NCBI RefSeq assembly: GCF_000317475.1 | Contig: NC_019729.1 | Location: 248,001 to 312,000 of the forward strand | Source: Oscillatoria nigro-viridis PCC 7112 | GTDB lineage: Bacteria > Cyanobacteriota > Cyanobacteriia > Cyanobacteriales > Microcoleaceae | Reading direction: 5' to 3' | Length of the DNA: 64,000 nt | In this document: in pieces, positions 31,550 through 41,462 of the stretch | Layout: each line of letters begins with the position of its first letter | How positions within the stretch are numbered: the stretch's first letter is position 1 | Notes under the pieces: generated by a model | Database searches by the model: none | The model's input: only the letters and a program-made list of their open reading frames with translations | Told to the model about the DNA's origin: nothing | Made by a program: the position numbers and the translations under genes

Positions 31550-32428
31550 TTATTCTTCAACCTCCTTAATGCTAGTTTTTCGTTCCAAAATCTCCTTAAG
31601 CACGAGGGTAACAACTGCTAAAAGACCTAGAATTACCGCAGCCGAAAAAGCAGCTTGCGTCGCGTACTGCTTGTAAGCATCCTCTACAAACAAAGGCAAA
31701 GTTTGCGTTTTTTTAGCAATATTTCCCGACACCACAGAGACGGCTCCAAATTCTCCCATTGCTCTAGCATTGGTCAAAATTACTCCGTAAAGCAATCCCC
31801 AGCGAATACTCGGAAGCGTGACATTCCAAAAAATTTGCCAGTCATTTGCTCCTAAAGTTTTCGCCGCCTCTTCTTGATCCGTTCCCACTTCTTCCAAAAC
31901 AGGAATCACTTCGCGGGCCACAAAAGGTAAGGTAACAAAAGCAGTAGCTAGCACCATCCCAGGGAAGGCAAAAATAACCCTGATATTGGCCGCCTCCAGC
32001 CACGGCCCGAACCATCCCAGCCGACCGTAAAGCAGTACAATCATTAAACCTGCAACTACGGGAGAGATGGCAAAAGGCACGTCTAAAAGGCTGATTAATA
32101 GCGTGCGACCCGGAAATTTGTTGCGACCAATTACCCAGGCGGCACACAAACCGAATACTGTATTTACAGGTACAACTATCAGAGAAATTACCAGGGTAAG
32201 TTGCGCTGCGTGGAGAAAATCTGGCGAGGTTAAGTTAGAAAAAAATGGCTCAAATCCCTTTCTGAAAGCTTGATAAAAAACGTTGAGAGTAGGGATAAAT
32301 AAGACAAGAGCGAGATAGCCGATCGCAATTGCGATTAAAGTTGGTTTTACCCAAGCTTTTTCTTGACTTCGACTAGAACCTGCGGGCGGAAATTTGTAAC
32401 CAGCGGGTGAATTGATATTAGCCGTCAT
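31550..32428 (-). CDS. cysW: Sulfate ABC transporter permease CysW
   Basis: 292 residues from ATG 32428, which overlaps the cysT stop by 11 bases and implies translational coupling; the longer frame from 32464 adds a segment lying within cysT. It is a BPD-type permease with about six helices and the EAA loop [20 protein letters not shown], which contacts the ATPase. It partners CysT in the membrane to import sulfate or thiosulfate. Confidence 0.93.
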   Translation of the reverse strand: MTANINSPAGYKFPPAGSSRSQEKAWVKPTLIAIAIGYLALVLFIPTLNVFYQAFRKGFEPFFSNLTSPDFLHAAQLTLVISLIVVPVNTVFGLCAAWVIGRNKFPGRTLLISLLDVPFAISPVVAGLMIVLLYGRLGWFGPWLEAANIRVIFAFPGMVLATAFVTLPFVAREVIPVLEEVGTDQEEAAKTLGANDWQIFWNVTLPSIRWGLLYGVILTNARAMGEFGAVSVVSGNIAKKTQTLPLFVEDAYKQYATQAAFSAAVILGLLAVVTLVLKEILERKTSIKEVEE

Positions 32429-33278
32429 AGCGTCTTCTCCATGCTTGTAAGAGATTAATGGCAAACAGCATTGCCAGGGAAATAGCTAACATGACAGTGC
32501 CGATAACTGTTGCTCCTGCATAGTCGTACTGTTCCAATCTTTGGAAAATTAAAACCGGGGCGATTAAATCTTTGAACGGTATGTTAGAAGCTACAATTAC
32601 AGTAGAGCCGTACTCGCCCACCGCTCGCGAAAAGCCGAGTGCTATTCCGGTTAAAATAGACGGAAATAGCGGCGGCAAAACTACTCGCCAGAAGGTTTCA
32701 AATTGAGAAGCACCCAAGCACCAAGCGGCTTCTTCGATATCTTTTTCCATCTCGTTTAAAACTGGCTGTACGGTTCTAACGATAAATGGCAAGGAAATAA
32801 ATATCATCGCTATACCTACGCCCAATCGAGTAAACGATATCTTGATTCCCAAAGGTGCAAAAAGCGAACCAATCCAGCCGTTATCGCTGTAAACTGTGGC
32901 GAGAGTTAAACCGGCAACGGAGGTAGGTAGTGCAAAAGGTAAATCGACGACTGCATCTACAATTCGTTTTAAGGGAAAGTCGTAGCGAACTAATACCCAG
33001 GCAATTAATGTGCCGAATACTCCGTTAATTAAGGCCGCAATTAATGCCGTAAAGAAGGTGACATCGTAGGCGGAAATGGCGATGGGACTGGTGGCAATTG
33101 CCCAAAATTCGGCGGGGTTTGCTGTGCTGGCTTTCAGCAACATTGCTGCAACTGGGAGCAATAGCATTAAGCTGAGGTAGCCTAGGGTGATTCCCCAAGG
33201 TAATGTGATTTTGCCGATCGCCCTTTTGATATTTTCGATGGGAGATTGAGGGTTACTGATTGCAGATGATCCAGCCAT
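32418..33278 (-). CDS. cysT: Sulfate ABC transporter permease CysT (CysU)
   Basis: 286 residues. Six or so transmembrane helices, [20 protein letters not shown] and the EAA motif [20 protein letters not shown] identify the CysT subunit. It lies between sbpA and cysW in the order usual for sulfate operons. The separation from sbpA (241 bases) is filled by two copies of a dispersed repeat. Confidence 0.93.
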   Translation of the reverse strand: MAGSSAISNPQSPIENIKRAIGKITLPWGITLGYLSLMLLLPVAAMLLKASTANPAEFWAIATSPIAISAYDVTFFTALIAALINGVFGTLIAWVLVRYDFPLKRIVDAVVDLPFALPTSVAGLTLATVYSDNGWIGSLFAPLGIKISFTRLGVGIAMIFISLPFIVRTVQPVLNEMEKDIEEAAWCLGASQFETFWRVVLPPLFPSILTGIALGFSRAVGEYGSTVIVASNIPFKDLIAPVLIFQRLEQYDYAGATVIGTVMLAISLAMLFAINLLQAWRRRYDG

Positions 33279-33313
33279 AAGTCAAGAGTTTTGGGTTGGA
33301 AAGAATAATTGCT

Positions 33314-33374
33314 GTAGGGGCGGGTTTTACCAATAATAATTGCCGAAAACCAACGATCTCGTAAACCCGCCCCG
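33314..33374. repeat. Dispersed repeat, GTAGGGGCGGGTTTT family, copy A of the close pair
   Basis: A 49-nt segment (33321-33369) starting CGGGTTTTACCAATAATAAT is repeated without visible change at 33462-33510. The ends GGGGCGGGTTT and AAACCCGCCCC are inverted repeats. Confidence 0.85.
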
Positions 33375-33460
33375 GCCGATTAGATAGATGTAGGGTGCGT
33401 CGCCATCTTACAATCTGCAAGGCGCGATCGAATATCTAGCAGCGATGCACCATACCAGAT

Positions 33461-33513
33461 ACGGGTTTTACCAATAATAATTGCCGAAAACCAACGATCT
33501 CGTAAACCCGGCC
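33461..33513. repeat. Dispersed repeat, GTAGGGGCGGGTTTT family, copy B of the close pair
   Basis: Identical 49-nt core to the copy at 33321-33369; the two copies are separated by about 92 bases containing GGTGCGTCGCC-type sequence. It ends seven bases before the sbpA stop codon. Confidence 0.85.
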
Positions 33514-33519
33514 CGGGCA

Positions 33520-34665
33520 TTACTGTCTAATTGAACCTTGAATTTTGTCAAAAATAGCTCCGTCATCGAAGAATTTTTGCTGAATATCTGCCCAACCTCC
33601 TAAGTCTTGAGCTGTAAATAGGGTTTTGATGGGGGCATATTTTTGGACAAATTCTGGTTCCGCCGCTACTGTCGCATCTACTGGGCGGAAGCCTGCTTTG
33701 GCAAATTCTCGTTGAGCTTCTGGGGTGTACAGAAATTTGACAAATGCTTCGGCGACTTCGCGAGTGCCGTGTTTATCAACGTTTTTATCGACGATGGCAA
33801 TCGGATTGTCGATCGAAACATTGACTTCGGGAATACTATAAGTCGGTTTTTCACCTTTCTGACCAGCCAGAAGAATCTCGTTTTCGTAGTTAATTAAGGC
33901 GTCGCCTTGGCCTTGTTTGAAAAATACGTCGGTGGCTTCGCGGGCGTCTTTAGTCAGGATGGGGACGTTTTTGTAGACTTTGGTGGTCAAATCTAATGCT
34001 TTGGCTTCGTCTCCTCCGGTTTTAACAACCGAGCCCCAAAGTGCGAGGAAATTCCAGCGGGCAACGCCTGATGTTTTAGGATCGGCAGTAATCACTTTTA
34101 CTCCGTCTTTGCTTAAATCTTCCCAGTTTTTTATGCCTTTGGGATTGCCTTCGCGGGTGACTATTGCTCCTACGGATTTGCTGACTATGCCTTCGTTGGG
34201 GACTTCTTTTTCCCACCCGGGCTCGATGAGTCCGGCTTTTTCGATTTTTGCAGTGTCGAGGGCGAGGGCTAGATGTACGATGTCTGCTTCTAAACCGTCA
34301 ATTACGGCCCGAGTTTGGGAACCGGAACCGCCGTAGCTTTGGTTGAAGGTGACGGTTTGGCCTTTTTCTTTTTGCCATTGTTCTACAAATTTGGGAATTA
34401 TGGCTTCGTGGGCGGCTTTGGTGACGGCGAATGATACTAGGGTTAATTCTACGTTGCCTTTGTTAGCTGCTGGGGTAGCACCGCCTGGAGTGGCGGTGGG
34501 GTTGTTGGTGGTTCCCTGACCGCAGGATGCAACGGCCAGACTTAAAGTTATTCCCACTAAAAATAGGGACACAAATCTTTTGAGCGCAGTCAATGATTGA
34601 TTTGTGCTGGCTGATGGCTGTTGCGGCCAGTGAAGGTGTTGAGTTAGGCGTTGCCACGGGTTCAT
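33520..34665 (-). CDS. sbpA: Periplasmic sulfate-binding lipoprotein SbpA
   Basis: 381 residues from ATG 34665, chosen because AGAGGA lies about eight bases upstream; the ATG at 34734 gives an implausible extra 23 residues. The N-terminus has a hydrophobic signal and the lipobox LAVASC. The mature part begins with a Thr/Pro-rich linker and then VELTLVSFAVTKAAHEAIIP, with QSYGGSGSQTRAVIDGLEAD (sulfate-binding loop region) and EGNPKGIKNWEDL. It delivers sulfate to CysT/CysW. It is the first gene of the operon. Confidence 0.93.
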   Translation of the reverse strand: MNPWQRLTQHLHWPQQPSASTNQSLTALKRFVSLFLVGITLSLAVASCGQGTTNNPTATPGGATPAANKGNVELTLVSFAVTKAAHEAIIPKFVEQWQKEKGQTVTFNQSYGGSGSQTRAVIDGLEADIVHLALALDTAKIEKAGLIEPGWEKEVPNEGIVSKSVGAIVTREGNPKGIKNWEDLSKDGVKVITADPKTSGVARWNFLALWGSVVKTGGDEAKALDLTTKVYKNVPILTKDAREATDVFFKQGQGDALINYENEILLAGQKGEKPTYSIPEVNVSIDNPIAIVDKNVDKHGTREVAEAFVKFLYTPEAQREFAKAGFRPVDATVAAEPEFVQKYAPIKTLFTAQDLGGWADIQQKFFDDGAIFDKIQGSIRQ

Positions 34666-35047
34666 TATATTTGTTCCTCTAGAGAAAGTACGGTTCTTAG
34701 GTCGGAATACCGTAATTATGGTTGTGAAGTACAATCATAGACAAGAGTGAGTCAAAAAGCAACAAAAAAAACAAATTGGGGAAACTCAGGGTCGATCGCA
34801 TATCCTGAAGTCTTTTCCGTCGGTGCTTTTGATTCAGATTCGGGGTACAATGTAAAGTGTATAAATAAATATTATTATTGAGTTAAGGTGCTAAGCTGGC
34901 GCGGCTGCACGATACGCTTGCACGATACGCCTTACATATACTATCGGCCGATCGCCCAAATCTAATAGCCCTGCCAAGAGTCCCCGCCCCAGCGAGATAT
35001 GCCTGACTCGCGCGATCGCCCTTAAGTAAGAAAAAGTTTTAACTGGT
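34666..35047. other. Divergent intergenic region between sbpA and the WD40 gene
   Basis: About 380 bases with no supported gene. It must hold the promoters of both neighbours. I see AT-rich tracts (about 34740-34780 and 34860-34885) but no operator that I can name with confidence. Confidence 0.5.
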
Positions 35048-37204
35048 ATGTCCTTACCCCGCCCAGTCTCAGACACCCTAATTGAACTGTTGAAGCCTGT
35101 AGCCTCTGAATTGGGAGAAAGATTGGGAGCCAGCGCTGTCAACGAACGCTATGCAGAAATTGAGCCCTCTGGTTCTTCAGCTTTGAACCAGCAAATCAAA
35201 AAAGACCCGCGCTGGATTAAAGCACAAGTAAGATATTTGCAGCGGCAGCAGGCTAGAGAACAAGAATTAATCGCGATCGCCGGCGCTGAAGAATGGGTAA
35301 AAGAAGAACGGGCTAATCGAATTAAGGCTCAAGAATTGAGAGATAAGCGGGCAATTAGCCGACTTTGCCGCGACTTAATGCGGGAGTTTCAATCAGAAGC
35401 AATTCGAGTTAAGCTGAGCGAAATTCAAACAATTTGGGACAGGGACAACTGGTTTTCTAATTTGAGCAGGCAGGAAACTGAACAGATTTTGCAGCAGCAG
35501 CAGCACCGATTGCTGCTGTTAGTTGCTCCAGCAAAAATTAGCCAAGATTGCCCCGATTCGTTTCGCCACAATCTGAATATCGAACTGCCCGCTAAGTTAA
35601 GAGCTTTTTTGAACCAGCACTACCCCCCGCACGGAGATTTGTCCCCGGTTCAGTTTTACGGAGACTATTTCAAAAAATCCATTTCTGATATTGATGTGGA
35701 GCGGTTGCAGACTGTGTTGTCTCCCGTACCTACAGCTATACTGTACAGCGATATCAGCGATTATGAAGTTAATTTTCATGTTGGTTTTTGGGGAGTCATC
35801 AATCAGAGCGTTTCTCTAGTGGCGATGCAGCCTTGGAATTGGGAAGAGGTTTATAACCAGTTGGAGGCGGAGGGAAAAGATAAAAAGCTGAGCCTGCGGA
35901 TTATTCGGCAAATAATTGTGACTATTCACAAGTTATTGGCGGCTTTTTTAGCTGATTTGTATTATTTAAATATCGATTTTACTCACGAACCTCAGTTATT
36001 TAAATTAGAGGCGGAATTTGCTCAGGAATGGTTTTCCAAAGATTGGGCCCAACCGTATATTGAAACTCTTAAAGAAATTCAGGATCAGCAGCGAATAGTC
36101 TATAAGGGAGAGATGCGGCGGCTGGCGCTGCGAGAGGCAAAAGCTAGGGCGGAACGCCAGCGTTTGGAGGAGGCTGAACTCAAACGCAGAGAGGAAGCTG
36201 AGGCGGCATCTAAGCGGGTGAAGGAATTAGCTCACAAATTAAAACATCAGAAATGGCGGTGTGTATATACGCTGCCGGGACATTCATCGTTTGTGAATTC
36301 TCTGGCGATTAGCCCTGACGGGAAAATTTTGGCTAGCGGTAGTTGGGATAAAACTATTAAGATTTGGAATTTAGAAACAGCGGAATTAATTGGCACTCTG
36401 ACGGGACATTCCGATCGCGTAAATTCGGTTGCTATTAGCTATGACGGAAAAATGTTGGTCAGCGGCAGTTCGGACGAAACAATTAAGTTTTGGAATTTGC
36501 ACAACGGCGATTTGCTGTGTACTTTTCCGGGACATTCTATGGAGGTGAATTCGGTGGCGATTAACCCGAAGCGCCTGGTAATTGCTAGTTGCGGCGGGGC
36601 TGATAATACGATTAAGCTGTGGAATTTGCGGAGTGGTGAGTTGCTGCGGACTTTGAAGGGTCATTCTGACAATGTGAATTCCGTGGTTTTTAGCCCGGAC
36701 GGTAAAATATTGGCGAGTGGCAGTTCGGATGCGACGAGTAAGGTTTGGGATGTGGAAAGCGGCAAGTTGCTGCGGACTCTTTCGGGGTTGAATGTTGGGG
36801 TGAATTCTGTGGCGATCGCGCCGGACGGTCAGATTCTTGCTAGCGTGAGCAATGATTATACGATTAAGCTGCGGAATTTGCACACGGGCCGTTTGTTGCG
36901 GATTTTAAATACTCATTATGCGAAGGGAAAGGGTGTAACGAATTTAGCAACGAATGAGGCGCTGCATATTTTGCAGAATTATGTGAGTCGGGGCGATTCG
37001 GTTGCTATCAGTGGGGACTGTTTGACTTTGGTGAGTGGCTGCGATGATAATACGATTAATATTTGGAATTTGCAGACGGGGGAGTTGTTGAGCAGTCTTA
37101 AGGGACATTCGGGTACGGTGTACTCGGTGGCGATCGCACCTTCAGGCAATTTGCTCGCCAGCGGCAGTGCCGATCAGACGATTAAGATTTGGCGCTGCGA
37201 TTAG
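35048..37204 (+). CDS. WD40 repeat protein with cyanobacterial N-terminal region
   Basis: 718 residues. Residues 1 to about 340 form a helical N-terminal part of unknown fold, followed by a highly charged helix (REAKARAERQRLEEAELKRR) around 355-395. From about residue 410 seven WD40 repeats follow (HSSFVNSLAISPDGKILASG, IKIWNLETAEL and so on), enough for one beta-propeller. The sixth blade is divergent, with a short insertion (THYAKGKGVTNLATNEALHI). Such propellers are scaffolds; no catalytic domain is visible. It appears monocistronic, followed by short tandem repeats. Confidence 0.88.
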   Translation: MSLPRPVSDTLIELLKPVASELGERLGASAVNERYAEIEPSGSSALNQQIKKDPRWIKAQVRYLQRQQAREQELIAIAGAEEWVKEERANRIKAQELRDKRAISRLCRDLMREFQSEAIRVKLSEIQTIWDRDNWFSNLSRQETEQILQQQQHRLLLLVAPAKISQDCPDSFRHNLNIELPAKLRAFLNQHYPPHGDLSPVQFYGDYFKKSISDIDVERLQTVLSPVPTAILYSDISDYEVNFHVGFWGVINQSVSLVAMQPWNWEEVYNQLEAEGKDKKLSLRIIRQIIVTIHKLLAAFLADLYYLNIDFTHEPQLFKLEAEFAQEWFSKDWAQPYIETLKEIQDQQRIVYKGEMRRLALREAKARAERQRLEEAELKRREEAEAASKRVKELAHKLKHQKWRCVYTLPGHSSFVNSLAISPDGKILASGSWDKTIKIWNLETAELIGTLTGHSDRVNSVAISYDGKMLVSGSSDETIKFWNLHNGDLLCTFPGHSMEVNSVAINPKRLVIASCGGADNTIKLWNLRSGELLRTLKGHSDNVNSVVFSPDGKILASGSSDATSKVWDVESGKLLRTLSGLNVGVNSVAIAPDGQILASVSNDYTIKLRNLHTGRLLRILNTHYAKGKGVTNLATNEALHILQNYVSRGDSVAISGDCLTLVSGCDDNTINIWNLQTGELLSSLKGHSGTVYSVAIAPSGNLLASGSADQTIKIWRCD

Positions 37205-37284
37205 TTAGTCATTAGTCATTAGTCCGTAGTCAATAGTCAGTAGTCAGTAGTCTTATCGTGTTGGGTAAATTAACCACAATACTT

Positions 37285-37346
37285 GTAGGGGCGGGTTTTA
37301 CCAACAATCTATAAATCCCACTAACAATCTACATAAACCCGCCTCC
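37285..37346. repeat. Dispersed repeat, GTAGGGGCGGGTTTT family
   Basis: Starts GTAGGGGCGGGTTTTACCAA and ends ATAAACCCGCCTCC. The 37205-37684 interval otherwise holds AGTCATTAGTC-type short repeats and no gene. Confidence 0.8.
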
Positions 37347-37684
37347 ACCGAGCGACTAGATATCAGATAATCTGCTTTGGCCGCTAGTCTGGCTGGTTTC
37401 AACCCCACAGCGAGAAACTCAACAAAACTTACGGATGGAGGCGCTTATTCCCGGTTTATACGAAAATGTGGGTTGAGTAATCAGAAATATAGGAAGAAAC
37501 CAGGTTTCTCAGATCGGGGTGCGTAAATTCTGCCAAACTCCCCTAAAAGAGGATGCCGGGATTTAGCCAGACGAGGATAACTCGGGTTTTGCCCTTACGG
37601 GGAGGGGTTTTGAGCTAATTTGAAAAAAAAAATTGGCTGGGGGGTTGCGCCGATCACTATAAGTTTGCTATATTAAGTTTCACT

Positions 37685-37757
37685 GCTGGTGTAACTCAGT
37701 TGGTAGAGTAGCTGATTTGTAATCAGCCTGTCGCAGGTTCAAATCCTGTCACCAGCT
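37685..37757 (+). tRNA. tRNA-Thr (anticodon UGU)
   Basis: A complete cloverleaf: acceptor GCTGGTG pairs with CACCAGC, D-arm ACTC/GAGT with the loop AGTTGGTA, anticodon stem GCTGA/TCAGC around the loop TTTGTAA (anticodon TGT), and T-arm GCAGG...CCTGT with loop TTCAAAT. The discriminator is T and CCA is not encoded. It would read ACN (mainly ACA) codons. Confidence 0.95.
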
Positions 37758-37933
37758 TTATAGCAGTTTTCAATCGGATTAAATATCGGATTCAATACAG
37801 TAGGGACATGGCAGTGCCGTGTCCCTATCTGATATGTGCTATTTTGTACCTTTGGGGCGGGCTCGCGTGTCCACCCCACAAGAGTTTCCCGAAAAAGAGG
37901 TGCACAAGTTAAATGTGCGACAAATTACAAGGC

Positions 37934-39826
37934 TTAACCTAACGCAGTGCAGGCTTTTTTCAACCATTCAATTGTTGCTGCATCAAGTACGGGTTCCAAT
38001 TTCTCGACTACAGCAGCATGATAATTATTCAACCATGCTAGTTGAGTCTTTGACAGCCGATCGACATTAATCAATTTTTTGTCAAACGGAATATACGTCA
38101 GCGGTTCAAATCCGTACCAAACGGTACCGTTTTTTGATGGCATTTCCCTGACAACATAGAGATTTTCGATGCGAATTCCGCCCCATCCCGGTTCGTAATA
38201 TCCCGGTTCGATGCTCGTTACCATTCCGGCTTCCAGGGGATACTGCACAGATTTGCTGATGCCGTTTGGCCCTTCGTGGCCGGCTAAAAACGCGCCGACT
38301 CCGTGCCCTGTACCGTGTCCGTAGTCTAGCTGTTCTTGCCACAATACCGCACGGGCGATCGCATCTAATTGCGCTCCCGTTGTTCCTTTGGGGAATTGCT
38401 GCATTGCACAGTTGATGTGCGCGATTAAGACTGTTGTGTAGTGTTCTATTTGTAGCGCCGTCGGTTCTCCGATACTTATTGTTCTCGTATCGTCGGTTGT
38501 ACCTGCTAAATATTGCGCTCCTGAGTCCAATAACAGCAGTTCCCCCGGTTTTAAGGTTATTTCTGGGCTGGGGGTTCCGTAATGTACGATCGAGCTATTG
38601 GCTCCCGCACCGGCGATCGTTCTAAAAGTTAAAGTCTGAAAATCTGTTTCTTGCTGGTAAAAATTTTCGATGGTTTCTTTGACATCAAACTCGGTCAATC
38701 CCTTACCATTTTCTAGCTGTTCTGTCAACCACTTTAAAGTCAAAGTTTTCGCTCGACTTGCTTTGAAATTAGCTAATTGCATCTGCTCGATTTCTACGGG
38801 ATTTTTGCGAGCTTTCATCCCTTCTACCGGATGAGTATCAAAAACTATTTCGATGTTGTTGTATAACTGCGCTTCTTGCTGGCTTAAGAGTAACTGATAC
38901 GTGCCTGCTGTGCTGTGTTTCGGGTCTAAAAGTACCCGAACTTTATTTGGCAAACTTACGCAAGTTTCTAATGTATGCGGATAGTCTGCGTAGGGAAGCA
39001 AAGTTACATCCGCCCGCAATTGTTGCTTGATTTCTGGTGAAATTCGTTCGGGATTTGTAAACAAAAACGCTGAATCTTTGGTGACAATGGCATAGGATAT
39101 GAAAATAGGAATGTGGGGAATATCCGAGCCTCGGAGATTGAACAGCCACGCTATTTGATTGAGGTTGGTAATCGGAAGCACATCGATGTTGGCTTTTTGC
39201 ATGGCTTCCCTGACTCTGGCTAATTTTTCGGCTGCGGTTTCTCCTGTCAGGGAAGCAGGTAAGCTAAATATGGGATCTGCATCAATCGCGGGTACAGTCT
39301 CTGCTGTTTTCCAATGATTTTGCGATCGCACTTTGTCTGTCAAATTCTCCCGGATTGGTACGAGCTCAATCTCCGCATTTGCAAATTTTTTCACCCAATT
39401 TTGATATTGCTCTGTCGCTACGGTAAATGGGTCAAAACCCAGGCGAATTTTAGTTGATTTTTGTGCCGCTTCTACAGCCAGTTTTTCTAAAGTTTCAATT
39501 AAGGTTAAATTTCCTTCTAAACCGAGTTTCGATATTTGAATAATTCCAGTATCTACTTGCAATTCGGCTTGTTCGTAATAGCGGGAATCCACAAACAACC
39601 AAGCGGCATCTTTGCCAACCAACAAATCACCGGCGGAACCCGTAAAACCGCAAATCCAAGCCCGCCGCTGCTTGGCGGCTGGAACTGATAAATTTAAATG
39701 TTCGTCAACCGCAGGGATGAAATAGCAATCTAAGTCGTAATCGACCATCAAATCTCGCAATTCTGCCAGTTTTGCAGCGGAGGTATCTGGAATATTTGTA
39801 TTTGCTTTCAAGTTTGTGGCAACCAT
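37934..39826 (-). CDS. Xaa-Pro aminopeptidase (aminopeptidase P, M24B)
   Basis: 630 residues, the three-domain form related to eukaryotic cytosolic XPNPEP1. Two creatinase-like N-terminal domains are followed by the pita-bread catalytic domain. The metal ligands are visible: Asp in LLLDSGAQY, Asp in TTDDTRT, His in GHGTGHGVGAFL, Glu in SIEPGYY and Glu in RIENLYVV. It removes N-terminal residues before proline. The enzyme is cytoplasmic. It lies 16 bases downstream of the aminotransferase and probably shares its transcript. Confidence 0.93.
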   Translation of the reverse strand: MVATNLKANTNIPDTSAAKLAELRDLMVDYDLDCYFIPAVDEHLNLSVPAAKQRRAWICGFTGSAGDLLVGKDAAWLFVDSRYYEQAELQVDTGIIQISKLGLEGNLTLIETLEKLAVEAAQKSTKIRLGFDPFTVATEQYQNWVKKFANAEIELVPIRENLTDKVRSQNHWKTAETVPAIDADPIFSLPASLTGETAAEKLARVREAMQKANIDVLPITNLNQIAWLFNLRGSDIPHIPIFISYAIVTKDSAFLFTNPERISPEIKQQLRADVTLLPYADYPHTLETCVSLPNKVRVLLDPKHSTAGTYQLLLSQQEAQLYNNIEIVFDTHPVEGMKARKNPVEIEQMQLANFKASRAKTLTLKWLTEQLENGKGLTEFDVKETIENFYQQETDFQTLTFRTIAGAGANSSIVHYGTPSPEITLKPGELLLLDSGAQYLAGTTDDTRTISIGEPTALQIEHYTTVLIAHINCAMQQFPKGTTGAQLDAIARAVLWQEQLDYGHGTGHGVGAFLAGHEGPNGISKSVQYPLEAGMVTSIEPGYYEPGWGGIRIENLYVVREMPSKNGTVWYGFEPLTYIPFDKKLINVDRLSKTQLAWLNNYHAAVVEKLEPVLDAATIEWLKKACTALG

Positions 39827-39842
39827 GTTGAAATTTCCTATT

Positions 39843-41012
39843 TTACTTGTTTAAAATTGTCTTCAAACCTTTAACTAATCTCCTAATACCTGCGGTGGCG
39901 GTTGCTTTCTCCAAAGCACCGTAAGCAACCCGCAAATAGCAGCCGCTATCCATGCCGAAGGTTGTACCGGGAAGCACTGCTACGTGATATTCGCGAATTA
40001 ATTGTTCTACTAATTCCATTGTATCGAGTTCAGTATCAACTTTCAAGAAAAAGTAAAAAGCTCCAGCGGCTGGGGAAATTGTACACAAGTTTTGGATGGT
40101 ATTGAGTTCGTCTAATACGAGTTGGCGCACGGATGCGATCGCCCTTACATAATTATCGCAGTAACCTCTACCAACTTGCAAGGCTCCCAGCGCTGCATAC
40201 TGAGAAATTACCGGCGGACAAATTAAGATTGTATCTTGAATCTTTCTCACTGAAACCAGCAAGTGTTCGGGAATTACCATATACCCGATCCGCCAACTCG
40301 CAAAACCGTAGGCTTTGGAGAGGCTAAACAGAGAAATTGTATGTTCGCTGCTATTGGAAAAAGCGGCGGGCGAACAGTGTTTGACGCCGTTATAAGTAAA
40401 ATATTCGTAAGCTTCGTCGCTGATGTGATAGATGTTGTGCTGGCGACAAATTTCGTTAACTTCCCGGAGTGCTTCGGCTGAATAAACAACACCAGTGGGA
40501 TTATTTGGTGAAATGGTAACTATGGCTCGCGTTTTGTCGGTAATTGCTGTTTTTATAGCATCGATATCAAGTTGATAGTTGGCGTCCGTTTCTACTATCA
40601 CTGGTCGGCAATTTGCCATAATTGCCGCCATTTCGTGGTTGAAGTAATAAGGTGCTTGGATAATAACTTCGTCTCCCGCTGAGGTAATAGCGAGAAGGGC
40701 GTTGGTAAATCCCATGTTGCTGCCGGCGGTAACAACAATGCAGTTTTTGCTGTTAATTTCTATGTTGTTATCTGTTTTTAGTTTGGCTGCAATAGCATCT
40801 TGTAATTGTGGAATTCCTTCGACAGCTTTGTATTTGTGATTGTCGGGATTTGCGAAGAATTCGGGTATTTTTTCAAATGATTCTTGTGGCGGATTGTAGT
40901 AAACTACGCCTTGTCCTAATGATATCGTTCCCGGATTTTGGCGAATCAGTTCGCCAACTACTGGAATTATGGGCGACTGTACCGATTGCATTCGAGTCGG
41001 GTAATTTTTCAT
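39843..41012 (-). CDS. Class I/II pyridoxal-phosphate aminotransferase
   Basis: 389 residues. Fold-type I aminotransferase with NPTGVVYS, SDEAYEYF and the PLP-lysine motif SLSKAYGFASWRIGY; the carboxylate-binding Arg is in YLRVAYG near the C-terminus. Family members include aspartate, aromatic and kynurenine-type transaminases, and I cannot assign the amino-acid substrate from sequence alone. It is the first gene of a pair with the aminopeptidase. Confidence 0.88.
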   Translation of the reverse strand: MKNYPTRMQSVQSPIIPVVGELIRQNPGTISLGQGVVYYNPPQESFEKIPEFFANPDNHKYKAVEGIPQLQDAIAAKLKTDNNIEINSKNCIVVTAGSNMGFTNALLAITSAGDEVIIQAPYYFNHEMAAIMANCRPVIVETDANYQLDIDAIKTAITDKTRAIVTISPNNPTGVVYSAEALREVNEICRQHNIYHISDEAYEYFTYNGVKHCSPAAFSNSSEHTISLFSLSKAYGFASWRIGYMVIPEHLLVSVRKIQDTILICPPVISQYAALGALQVGRGYCDNYVRAIASVRQLVLDELNTIQNLCTISPAAGAFYFFLKVDTELDTMELVEQLIREYHVAVLPGTTFGMDSGCYLRVAYGALEKATATAGIRRLVKGLKTILNK

Positions 41013-41064
41013 ACAATATTTGTTTCTTGGGGCGTTAAGTAGATTGACCGAACTTACAGATTAG

Positions 41065-41093
41065 AACCCCGAATTATTGGAGAATTCGGGGTT
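41065..41093 (-). terminator. Hairpin after xisI
   Basis: AACCCCGAATT and AATTCGGGGTT pair perfectly around a 7-base loop, 37 bases beyond the xisI stop and upstream of the aminotransferase start. A strong intrinsic-type hairpin without a clear T tract. Confidence 0.65.
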
Positions 41094-41129
41094 GTGGGTA
41101 TCTTGTTGTTTGGGGAATTATTTAATGAT

Positions 41130-41462
41130 TTATGCTATCGCAAATCCAGTAAATTGCCGTACATAAGGCGCTCGAAATCCCAAAACAATATCTGTTTTAG
41201 GGACTCCAAATTCTAGGAATTGATTGGCAATTCCTGCTTCCGTAAAATCGCGCTGAATCCAAATCTTTCCATCTTTGATATCAACATGAATGGGACATCC
41301 ATGAATTCGTTCTTCATCCCGCCATCCCACATACAACAATAAATAGCGGTCGCGTTCCGTATCGAAAACAATTTCAGTGGTTTCTACATCTTGCTCAGAC
41401 TGCTCTGTCGCGTGTTGATGTATGACTTTCTGAACTAACTGGCGATAATCTAATCTTTCCAT
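41130..41462 (-). CDS. xisI: XisI-family protein
   Basis: 110 residues, full length. Motifs match the XisI family: LVQKVIHQHA, EIVFDTERDRYLLLYVGW, HGCPIHVDIKDGKIWIQRD and the C-terminal LGFRAPYVRQFTGFAIA. The founding Anabaena gene was named for its effect on fdxN-element excision together with XisH and the recombinase XisF. It overlaps xisH by 13 bases on the same strand. No recombinase gene is in the window, so the pair must have another or independent role. Confidence 0.93.
   Translation of the reverse strand: MERLDYRQLVQKVIHQHATEQSEQDVETTEIVFDTERDRYLLLYVGWRDEERIHGCPIHVDIKDGKIWIQRDFTEAGIANQFLEFGVPKTDIVLGFRAPYVRQFTGFAIA

Noticed and set aside
33279..33519. CRISPR-like repeat between sbpA and cysT
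   Set aside because: Only two repeat copies, and the same sequence is dispersed elsewhere with different flanks.
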